NCBI GenBank assembly: GCA_036742665.1
Contig: DAINQP010000208.1
Coordinates: forward strand, 1 to 10,363
Source: Gp6-AA40 sp036742665
Lineage (GTDB): Bacteria; Acidobacteriota; Vicinamibacteria; Vicinamibacterales; UBA2999
Reading direction: 5' to 3'
DNA: 10,363 bases
Shown here: positions 1-5,655 of the stretch, one piece after another
Layout of the letters: each line of letters begins with the position of its first letter
How positions within the stretch are numbered: the stretch's first letter is position 1
Program-made: the position numbers and the translations under genes
Notes under the pieces: model-generated
Database searches by the model: none
Seen by the model: only the letters and a program-made list of their open reading frames with translations
Told to the model about the DNA's origin: nothing

Positions 1-1
1 C

Positions 2-382
2 CGTGGCCAGTCGGCCCTGCGGACCTGGATCTACCGCATCGTCATCAACCAGGCGAGGAATCGGCAGCGATGGTGGCGGCGGCGCCACCGGTCGAGCCAG
101 GTCTCGCTCGATGATCACCTGCAGCAATTCGGCGACGTGGAATCCAAGACTGAGGTCCTTCCGGATCGACAGCTGGCCAGCAAGGAAGCCTCAGCCCGTA
201 TCTGGCAGGCTCTTGATCGGCTGCCGTTTGATCAGCGCACGGCGTTGATCCTGCGCGAAGTGGATGGGTTGCGATACGACGAGATCGCGTTCTCACTTGG
301 CGTCGCGGTCGGCACGGTGAAGTCGCGGCTCACCCGCGCGCGGCAGAGCCTGCGCGCCGAGCTGCTGGGTCTCCGCACATGA
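2..382 (+). CDS. ECF-type RNA polymerase sigma factor, C-terminal part (5' end outside window)
   Basis: The reading frame is open from the window edge and ends with TGA at 380-382, leaving 126 visible codons. The first visible residues (TWIYRIVINQARNR, then a Trp/Arg-rich stretch) match the end of sigma region 2 (2.4), which reads the -10 element in this family. After a variable linker comes region 4: RLPFDQRTALILREVDGL followed by a helix-turn-helix with YDEIAFSLGV and GTVKSRLTRAR, which reads the -35 element. Both pieces are typical of RpoE-like extracytoplasmic-function sigma factors, which are about 180-200 residues long, so roughly a third is missing upstream. The stop overlaps the next gene's start by 4 bp (ATGA), implying translational coupling with an anti-sigma factor. 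The regulon cannot be read from this window. Family assignment is firm; the subgroup is not resolved. Confidence 0.93.
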   Translation, partial: RGQSALRTWIYRIVINQARNRQRWWRRRHRSSQVSLDDHLQQFGDVESKTEVLPDRQLASKEASARIWQALDRLPFDQRTALILREVDGLRYDEIAFSLGVAVGTVKSRLTRARQSLRAELLGLRT

Positions 383-1317
383 TCCCTTACGTCGGATGCG
401 AGTACGCTCGCGAGCACCTCGACGCGTTTGTCGATGGTGAGCTGTCGGTTGACGAGCAGGTGGCCGTCGAATCGCACCTGCGCTGGTGCCGGACGTGTGG
501 CGCGCGTGTCGAGGACTTGCAACTGATCGGCGATTCGATTCGCCTCGGCTCACTCGCACCCCGTGCCGATGACGAGGAAGCGCAGACAGTGAGCCATGTG
601 CACGCCGGTGTTTTGATTCGTGTACGCGCCGAAGAAGAGCTGTCGCTGGCTGCCCGTTTCCGCGAGATGTTTACCGACATGCGTCTGTTGTGGCCGGCGC
701 TCGGCGCCACGTCGGCGGTGACTGTTGGCCTGGCGCTCGCTTTGAGCGTGCTGCATAGCACCACCCTCGAGCGGCCCGAGTCGCTCGCGACGATGATCGA
801 CTCGCTGGCCGAACCCGGCGGGGAACGCAATCCGCTGATGCCCGGCAACAGTGCACGCGTCGATCGGTTGTTCGGATATGTTGACAGCGATCGAGCCGGT
901 GGCATCTCCATGCCGCGTGCGCTCGACGACGGCACGGTGTTCGAAAGCATTCCCGAGGAAGACGCCACGTTCGCCGTGGCCGCTGTCGTCAGCCGCGATG
1001 GACGGATCGCCAACTACGAGCTGCTCAATTCCGAGCGCAGTGGGCGGCAGGCTCGCAACCTGCACGCCAACGACGTCGAGATGCTCGACGCCGCCGTGCG
1101 TCAGTCCAGATTCGCGCCGGCCCAGACGCCGGTTGGCCGTGCGGTCGCCGTGAACATGGTGTGGCTGATTGTGATGACGACGGTGCAGACGCCTGAACCA
1201 CGGGCGATCCGAGTGCCGCCGTCGGTCGCGCCGACGAGCCGGATTCCGCCGGCCGAGTCGATCGAAGAAACGCCGCTCAAGCGCTCCGACCGGCTGCAGA
1301 CCTCAACGACGGCCTGA
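379..1317 (+). CDS. Membrane-bound zinc-finger anti-sigma factor with TonB-like C-terminal domain
   Basis: The product is 312 residues. The N-terminus is a zf-HC2/ZAS-type anti-sigma domain: Cys7, then HLRWCRTC giving His33-x3-Cys37-x2-Cys40, preceded by AFVDGELS, a phrase usual in this family. In known members this cytoplasmic domain binds the cognate ECF sigma factor and holds it inactive. One hydrophobic segment at about residues 104-125 (LLWPALGATSAVTVGLALAL) would span the membrane. The outside part at about 197-270 has a pattern like the TonB C-terminal fold: VVSRDGRIANYELLNS, later DAAVRQSRFAPAQTPVGRAVAVNM. The last 40 residues are Pro/Ser/Thr-rich and look disordered. The start ATG overlaps the sigma gene stop, as expected for a sigma/anti-sigma pair. 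The anti-sigma role is well supported; the TonB-like assignment rests on pattern only, and the ligand is unknown. Confidence 0.87.
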   Translation: MIPYVGCEYAREHLDAFVDGELSVDEQVAVESHLRWCRTCGARVEDLQLIGDSIRLGSLAPRADDEEAQTVSHVHAGVLIRVRAEEELSLAARFREMFTDMRLLWPALGATSAVTVGLALALSVLHSTTLERPESLATMIDSLAEPGGERNPLMPGNSARVDRLFGYVDSDRAGGISMPRALDDGTVFESIPEEDATFAVAAVVSRDGRIANYELLNSERSGRQARNLHANDVEMLDAAVRQSRFAPAQTPVGRAVAVNMVWLIVMTTVQTPEPRAIRVPPSVAPTSRIPPAESIEETPLKRSDRLQTSTTA

Positions 1318-3522
1318 CGGCTCGGGCGCCTCTCCCCGCGCGCTCGCGACGTTACCAAGTGCATCAGCCGCGCGCAGAATCAGTCCGCGCGCGCCCGCGT
1401 CTCCATCCAGGACGAGCTCGAACTGCTCGAAACGCGAGTCCGCAATACCGTCCTTCGGGTAGATCGTCTGCCAGCGGTCACCATCGAGCGAGTAGTCGGC
1501 CTTCTGCACGGCGGAGTTCGCGTCGCGCACGTCGAAGGCGATCGTCACGCGAGGCCCGTCACGTCGTAGCGACGTCACGGTGATCGTCGGTGGCGTGTTG
1601 TCGATGTCGAAGGAGGCGCTCTCCATGGCGCCGGTCAGCGCGGTGGTGGGCGAGTTCGACAGCGTATCCGACGCGACGATGCGCACAAAGTAGCGACCGT
1701 TCGGGACCGACGAGGTATCCCACACGAGGATGGCCTCGCTCATGCCGCGCTTCAGTGCCTTCCACGCGGTCTCGCCCTCTCGGCGATACAGCACGTCGTA
1801 GGCGAGGTCGTCACGGTTGTCGTCCTCCGCGCGCCACACGATTGTCAGCAGGCCTTTCTGATAGGTGCGACGGCCGAGACTCGGCGACGAACCAGCGCTT
1901 GCCGGACCTGCGGCGCCGCGCTTGTCCGGCAGGTCGCCCTCGAACCCGGCGATTTCCGGATCGATGGGGAAGGGCCGCTGAAACACCGTGCCCGGCGGGT
2001 GAATAGTGATCGACGTGACGCGCGGACGGAGATTACGCGGCAAGAAGGCAGCGGTCACCGATGTCAGATACGGTGACTCCCCGCGCGCGGCGCTGAGCAC
2101 GGCCCGCCATTGTAGATACCGTGCTCGCGGGCTGGTGATCGGGCTGCCGTCACGATCGGCGTACGGTGTCGTCCACTCGCTCCATGTTTCGTCGGGCGTG
2201 CGTGTGTTGCCGGACCTGGTTGAGATCTCGATGCGCCCGCCGGTCGCGCCTTCCTGCCATTTGATCGTGCCCCACATCGCCACGGTCTGTGCGTCGCGCA
2301 CGTCGGACGTGTAGGTGCCACGATCGGCGCGCGCCGACGACAGTCGGAGCAGTCGTCCCGGATTGGAGGTCGCAACGATCATGCGACCATCGCGTTCTCC
2401 CTGGAGTGTTGTGACCTGTTGCGCGTTGACGCGGGCGACGAGCGTGGGCTGCAGCGGATCGCCCGACAGCCGATAGATCTTGCCTTTGTTCCCGGTGGCG
2501 ACGAGCAGCGTGCCGCCGGGCTCGAACGCGACGTCGTACGGTAGGTCTTCGCGCGACTCCCAGATCAAGTCCGATGCGCCATCAGGGAAGATCCGGAACA
2601 GTGCGCCGGCGGCCGGTCCCGACCGTGAGGGCGTTGAGGCGGTTGGCTGTGTCGGCGACAGTGGCGATTCGGCGATTGCGACGACGGTGATCTCGGTGGA
2701 GACGTTCGGGGTCAGTACTTGCGGTGACGGGTCGGGAGCGGAGGCAGGGGCACCGCCACCGCCGGATCCACCGCTTCGTCCGCTCACCGCGGCGACGTAG
2801 ATGTTGCCGCTGGTGTCGACGCGGAGCGTGCGGATCTCGGTGTAGCTCGAGTCGAGCAACACGAACGGTTTGCCCGAGGCGTCGATGCGGAACACGCGGC
2901 CGGGCGACTCCGTGCCGGCCAACAAGCGGCCCTCGCGGTCGAAGGCGAGCGTCATCGCATGCGTGGCTTTGGTCTCGTAGAAAGGCGCGCCCTTTCCGTC
3001 GGGCGTGATCTTGTAAATGACGCCTTTATCGCCGGTCGCCGCGAAGACGTTGCCGGATTTATCGACCGCCACGCTCCAGATGTAGCGGTCGGCGGGGTCG
3101 AAGAAAGGGACGCCTTTGCCCGACGCGTCTACCTTGTAGATCTTCCCGTCCGGCGACGTCCCGACATACACGCCACCACCCGGTGCAGGTGCAATAGCGT
3201 GGACCTCGAGTTCATCGGTGTCGAAGAACACCGTGCCCCGGCCCGACGTGTCGATCTTGTAGACCTGTCCTTCATTGCCGCTTCCCGCGTAGAGTGAACC
3301 ATCGGGGGCATTGACGACCGTCCACAAGAACGGCGCGCTTGCGTCGTAAAGCGTGGAGGAGGTTGGACCGAGCGTCAGCCTGCCAAAGGAATCGATCGCG
3401 AGGTTCTCGACCTCGCCTCGCAGGAGCTCGCTTTCGGTCGAGACCTGCCAGAATGTCGGAAGCGCAGCGTCGGTAACAGTTGATCCGATGACCAGGAGGG
3501 CGACGAGCAGCAGTCGTTTCAT
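1303..3522 (-). CDS. Secreted beta-propeller protein with C-terminal Ig/FnIII-like region
   Basis: The product is 739 residues from the ATG at 3522. This start is chosen because it opens directly with a signal peptide (MKRLLLVALLVIGSTVTDAA) and overlaps the upstream stop as ATGA; an in-frame extension of 21 residues upstream looks non-coding. Repeats of the form G-x-I/V-Y-K/R-I/V-D-x-S-G-K-G recur near residues 85, 126, 167 and 208, then 306, 347 and 389. The step is about 41 residues, giving seven likely blades of an NHL/SMP-30-like propeller. A Gly/Ser/Pro/Thr-rich insert (about 247-305) separates blades 4 and 5. The remainder (about 410-739) contains WSEWTTPY and YLQWRA, then two beta-sandwich-like stretches with DNTPPTITV near 641. 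No catalytic residues are recognised. It is probably periplasmic or surface-exposed and co-transcribed with the S55-like gene. Its exact role is unknown; binding or scaffolding is a guess. Confidence 0.82.
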   Translation of the reverse strand: MKRLLLVALLVIGSTVTDAALPTFWQVSTESELLRGEVENLAIDSFGRLTLGPTSSTLYDASAPFLWTVVNAPDGSLYAGSGNEGQVYKIDTSGRGTVFFDTDELEVHAIAPAPGGGVYVGTSPDGKIYKVDASGKGVPFFDPADRYIWSVAVDKSGNVFAATGDKGVIYKITPDGKGAPFYETKATHAMTLAFDREGRLLAGTESPGRVFRIDASGKPFVLLDSSYTEIRTLRVDTSGNIYVAAVSGRSGGSGGGGAPASAPDPSPQVLTPNVSTEITVVAIAESPLSPTQPTASTPSRSGPAAGALFRIFPDGASDLIWESREDLPYDVAFEPGGTLLVATGNKGKIYRLSGDPLQPTLVARVNAQQVTTLQGERDGRMIVATSNPGRLLRLSSARADRGTYTSDVRDAQTVAMWGTIKWQEGATGGRIEISTRSGNTRTPDETWSEWTTPYADRDGSPITSPRARYLQWRAVLSAARGESPYLTSVTAAFLPRNLRPRVTSITIHPPGTVFQRPFPIDPEIAGFEGDLPDKRGAAGPASAGSSPSLGRRTYQKGLLTIVWRAEDDNRDDLAYDVLYRREGETAWKALKRGMSEAILVWDTSSVPNGRYFVRIVASDTLSNSPTTALTGAMESASFDIDNTPPTITVTSLRRDGPRVTIAFDVRDANSAVQKADYSLDGDRWQTIYPKDGIADSRFEQFELVLDGDAGARGLILRAADALGNVASARGEAPEPSGRR

Positions 3523-5369
3523 TCTTCGAGTGGCAGCGTGAGCGTGCGCGAACCGGTCACGGCAACGCCAGGCGTAATTTCCCATTCACCGACCAGCGCG
3601 CTCTGCAGCGGACGGAAGCTCCCGCCGTTGCGATCGGCTTCCATCACCGCCAGCACCGAGCTGGGCAATGCCGCCAGCGGTTCGCCCTTCACCACCGCGC
3701 CGGCGTCGCGGCTCACCAGCCGAACGTAGAGTCGATTGTTCTTACGCGCACTGTTGAGCACGCGGATCATCTGCGGCAGCCCGGTTGTCTGCAGCGGCTG
3801 GACCTGCAGTTCGCGCGACTCGAACTGCGAGAGGCGAACACCGTCGGCGACCATCACCTGCACGCTGCCGCGAGCGTTCGGCGGAATCTGGATGGTGACG
3901 TCTTTGGTGATCTCGTCACCACGATACGTGCGGAGCAGGACCTTCAACGTCGCCGGTCCCCCCGCCCTCACGCGCGGGCCGTCCACCCACACACGTTCGA
4001 GCGTCGCACTGCGCGGCTGCTCACTGGCGTCGATCTCGAGATTCAGACTTTCGATATCGACGTCTTCGAATGCATTGCGCATCAGCAGGTTGATCGGCGC
4101 GACGACTGAAGCCGCCGCACCCACCGACGGCTGATCGCCGGTGAAGAGATCCTCGAAATCCACTTTCCCGTACTTCTTCAGCGTCGCAGCGCCCTTCATC
4201 GCATAGGTCGCTACGCCGTTCTGCCGCTCGTAGGAGGTCAGCGTGTTGAGGATGGCGACGTAGGCCAGGAGCGGTGTGAACAGCTGATCGCGGACGATGC
4301 CGATGTTGAACGACTTGCGGATGCCACGCTCTGAGCTCAGGGTCAACGTCACCGGAATCATCGACGGGCCTGGCCCGAGTGTTCCTGCGATCGTCGTTGC
4401 GCGATCCTGCGACACGATGCCGACGACTTCGCCGGTGCTGGCGATCTTCTGTGACGCGGCGAGACTCGGGAGTACGGTGAACACGTGCGCGCGCGTCATC
4501 GGGAATTGCGTGGGACCGAGCTGATAGAAGGGATGGCCGAATGCGTAGACGCGATTGCCATCGACCTCGGTGACCGTGCCGGTGGCGCCCACTTCGAAGT
4601 CGCCGTTCATGAGTCCGACGCCGATTGGATCCCCAGGCCGGAGGGCGGGCAGCCGCGAGCCATTCGACTGCACCTGTGAGAAAGCCACTTGCTCCGAGCC
4701 AGCCATGATCGTGACGAATCCCTGATCGCGGAACGCGGAGACGACAGGATCGATGACGTTGGGATCGAAGCCGCCAAAGGAGAGCGGCGTGGCAATCGGA
4801 CGAAGCAGCGTGCCGATGCCGGCATTCACTGACGGGTCCCCGAAGACTTGCACGTCGGACGGGCTGTCGGCAAACGGCCGGATCCACGAGAACGCCTGGC
4901 GCAGCGATGCGCGCAGGCTCTCCTGTGTGAGCGGCATCTGCAGATCGACGCGAGCCGCCTGACGCCTCGGGCCGGGGAGCGTCGCATCAGCGGTCATCTC
5001 GTCGATGGGCGTGATGCCGGCGATTGGTTCTTTGGAGAATTGGCCCAGCGAGTACGACACCGCACCGACGAGACGTCCATCGATGTAGACCGGGCTCCCG
5101 CTCATGCCGGCGATCACACCAGTGTTGGCGAGCGGCCCGCCTTCGAGCCTGGCAAGAATCAGATTGCGGCGCGGGCCGATGCTGTTCCGCAGCACGCCGA
5201 TGATGTGGACCGTGAATTCCTCGAGGCGATCTCCCTCGAAGACGGTGCGGCCGATGCCGACCATCCCGGGCTTGATCTCATCGATCGCAAAGGTACGTGA
5301 CTGGGCTGGCAGCCCGGCTGCAACTGCGAGCACAAGGGCTATAACAACGGCGCCGCGGAGAATATTCAT
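3519..5369 (-). CDS. Exported SpoIVB-type (S55) peptidase-domain protein
   Basis: The product is 616 residues from the ATG at 5369. A TTG four codons further upstream is the alternative start. The N-terminus is a cleavable signal peptide (MNILRGAVVIALVLAVAAGL, then PAQS). The sequence GVIAGMSGSPVYIDGRLVGA at residues 84-103 matches the serine-containing loop of the SpoIVB S55 peptidase family, and SYSL..GITPIDEM follows as in that family. A second family-like stretch at about 262-281 (TGTVTEVDGNRVYAFGHPF) supplies the likely catalytic His279. In SpoIVB the His element precedes the Ser loop; here the order is reversed. The C-terminal third (about 440-616) is beta-rich and probably a separate domain. 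There are no signs of sporulation genes, so it probably acts in the envelope. It is first in a two-gene unit with the beta-propeller gene (ATGA overlap). The family call is good; substrate and actual proteolytic activity are unknown. Confidence 0.84.
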   Translation of the reverse strand: MNILRGAVVIALVLAVAAGLPAQSRTFAIDEIKPGMVGIGRTVFEGDRLEEFTVHIIGVLRNSIGPRRNLILARLEGGPLANTGVIAGMSGSPVYIDGRLVGAVSYSLGQFSKEPIAGITPIDEMTADATLPGPRRQAARVDLQMPLTQESLRASLRQAFSWIRPFADSPSDVQVFGDPSVNAGIGTLLRPIATPLSFGGFDPNVIDPVVSAFRDQGFVTIMAGSEQVAFSQVQSNGSRLPALRPGDPIGVGLMNGDFEVGATGTVTEVDGNRVYAFGHPFYQLGPTQFPMTRAHVFTVLPSLAASQKIASTGEVVGIVSQDRATTIAGTLGPGPSMIPVTLTLSSERGIRKSFNIGIVRDQLFTPLLAYVAILNTLTSYERQNGVATYAMKGAATLKKYGKVDFEDLFTGDQPSVGAAASVVAPINLLMRNAFEDVDIESLNLEIDASEQPRSATLERVWVDGPRVRAGGPATLKVLLRTYRGDEITKDVTIQIPPNARGSVQVMVADGVRLSQFESRELQVQPLQTTGLPQMIRVLNSARKNNRLYVRLVSRDAGAVVKGEPLAALPSSVLAVMEADRNGGSFRPLQSALVGEWEITPGVAVTGSRTLTLPLEE

Positions 5370-5414
5370 GCGGGGGCTCAAGCCTGATGATACGGATAAA
5401 TACCTGAAACTGCT

Positions 5415-5428
5415 AGGGTCCCGGCCCT
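5415..5428. repeat. Imperfect palindrome in the divergent promoter region
   Basis: The 14-mer AGGGTCCCGGCCCT folds on itself with AGGG/CCCT outer arms, one T.G pair and an inner C-G pair. It lies 7 bp upstream of the -35 box for the trp-type operon and about 45 bp upstream of the divergent S55-like gene. It could be an operator for either direction or chance in GC-rich DNA. No known regulator site is recognised. Confidence 0.2.
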
Positions 5429-5435
5429 GCCGTCG

Positions 5436-5465
5436 TTGACAGCACCCCAGCGGCTGAAGTACTGT
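5436..5465 (+). promoter_or_regulatory. Sigma-70-type promoter for the leader/aroDE-trp operon
   Basis: A perfect -35 hexamer TTGACA (5436-5441) is followed after 18 bp by TACTGT (5460-5465). TACTGT keeps the three best-conserved -10 positions (T, A and the final T) but not the middle bases. Transcription would start near 5472, about 17 nt before the leader-peptide ATG. This is a short leader 5' end, as in other trp leaders. No TrpR-type operator is recognised over it. The -35 box is convincing, the -10 box modest. Confidence 0.6.
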
Positions 5466-5488
5466 CTACACCTCTGAATTCGGTCAAC

Positions 5489-5578
5489 ATGCGGCATTCG
5501 TTTAGCCCCTTCGTGTTCCCGGCTTCCGCCAGCTATTGGTGGTGGTACCGGTTTGCAACTGAAGGGGCGGCTGCCTAG
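5489..5578 (+). CDS. trpL: Tryptophan-rich attenuator leader peptide (29 aa)
   Basis: A short ORF starts with ATG at 5489 and ends with TAG at 5576-5578. Nine of its 29 residues are aromatic. The core is SYWWWYRF at residues 15-22, with three consecutive TGG codons at 5537-5545 flanked by Tyr codons. Three Phe codons lie earlier (residues 5, 8, 10) and one later (22). Runs of Trp codons in a tiny ORF just upstream of a terminator and trp genes are the hallmark of leader peptides whose translation senses charged tRNA-Trp. The peptide itself probably has no function once made. The stop codon sits 7 nt beyond strand 2 of the attenuator, so a ribosome finishing translation would cover that strand. 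The Shine-Dalgarno match upstream is poor (only TGAATTCGG), which is the weakest point. The call rests on codon content and position together with the surrounding RNA pairings. Confidence 0.87.
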   Translation: MRHSFSPFVFPASASYWWWYRFATEGAAA

Positions 5579-5611
5579 CATCTGACACACGCGCGAAACT
5601 CGGCAAGACCC

Positions 5612-5648
5612 AAACGCCTCTTCAGCCTTCGGTTGGAGAGGCGTTTTT
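5612..5648 (+). terminator. Intrinsic terminator (attenuator strands 3:4)
   Basis: The arms AAACGCCTCT (5612-5621) and AGAGGCGTTT (5637-5646) are perfect 10-base complements. The inner sequence (5622-5636) continues the stem with G.U and Watson-Crick pairs up to a TTC apex. The 3' side runs into TTTTTGTTT from 5644. It sits between the leader stop (5578) and aroDE, so it must be regulated rather than a simple operon end. Confidence 0.9.
5635..5641 (+). promoter_or_regulatory. Shine-Dalgarno-like GGAGAGG inside terminator strand 4
   Basis: GGAGAGG is the only good ribosome-binding match upstream of aroDE. Most of it is in the 3' arm of the terminator hairpin. Spacing from its end is 5 nt to TTG 5647, 11 nt to GTG 5653 and 14 nt to ATG 5656, all in the aroDE frame. 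It would be single-stranded only when strand 3 is paired with strand 2, or when the hairpin is otherwise melted. Confidence 0.5.
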
Positions 5649-5655
5649 GTTTGTG

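Larger units (their letters stand above)
5505..5648 (+). promoter_or_regulatory. Ribosome-mediated transcription attenuator of the aroDE-trp operon
   Basis: Four mutually exclusive strands can be read directly. Strand 1 GCCCCTTC (5505-5512) is the exact complement of strand 2 GAAGGGGC (5561-5568), with an added G.U at 5513/5560. Strand 2 extended, CTGAAGGGGCG (5559-5569), pairs with strand 3, CGCCTCTTCAG (5615-5625), over 11 bp with a single G.U. Strand 3 also pairs with strand 4 as the terminator. The Trp codons (5537-5545) lie between strands 1 and 2. A ribosome stalled there would break up 1:2 while leaving strand 2 exposed, allowing 2:3 antitermination. A ribosome reaching the TAG at 5576 would cover strand 2 and allow termination. 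With no translation, 1:2 plus 3:4 gives termination. The geometry matches the enterobacterial trp attenuator logic. The pairings are seen; the mechanism is inferred by analogy. Confidence 0.86.

Noticed and set aside
1303..3585. The longer form of the propeller gene starting at 3585.
   Set aside because: The added 21 residues are Arg/His-rich and would hide the signal peptide. The ATG at 3522 gives an ATGA overlap with the upstream stop.
4021..4887. A 288-codon - strand ORF inside the S55-like gene.
   Set aside because: It is an Arg/His/Ser-rich off-frame shadow with no motif. The host frame has a signal peptide and family motifs.
5387..5392. TATCAT on the - strand as a -10 box for the S55-like gene.
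   Set aside because: No acceptable -35 box lies 16-18 bp upstream on the - strand, and the implied 5' end would be only about 10 nt from the start codon. Too weak to list as a promoter.
5540..5552. GGTGGTACCGG resembles the T-box core that binds the tRNA acceptor end (consensus GGGTGGTACCGCG).
   Set aside because: It is encoded by the TGG TGG TAC CGG codons of the leader. The proposed transcript start near 5472 leaves too little room for a stem I/specifier region. The match also lies about 60 nt from the terminator instead of overlapping an antiterminator bulge.
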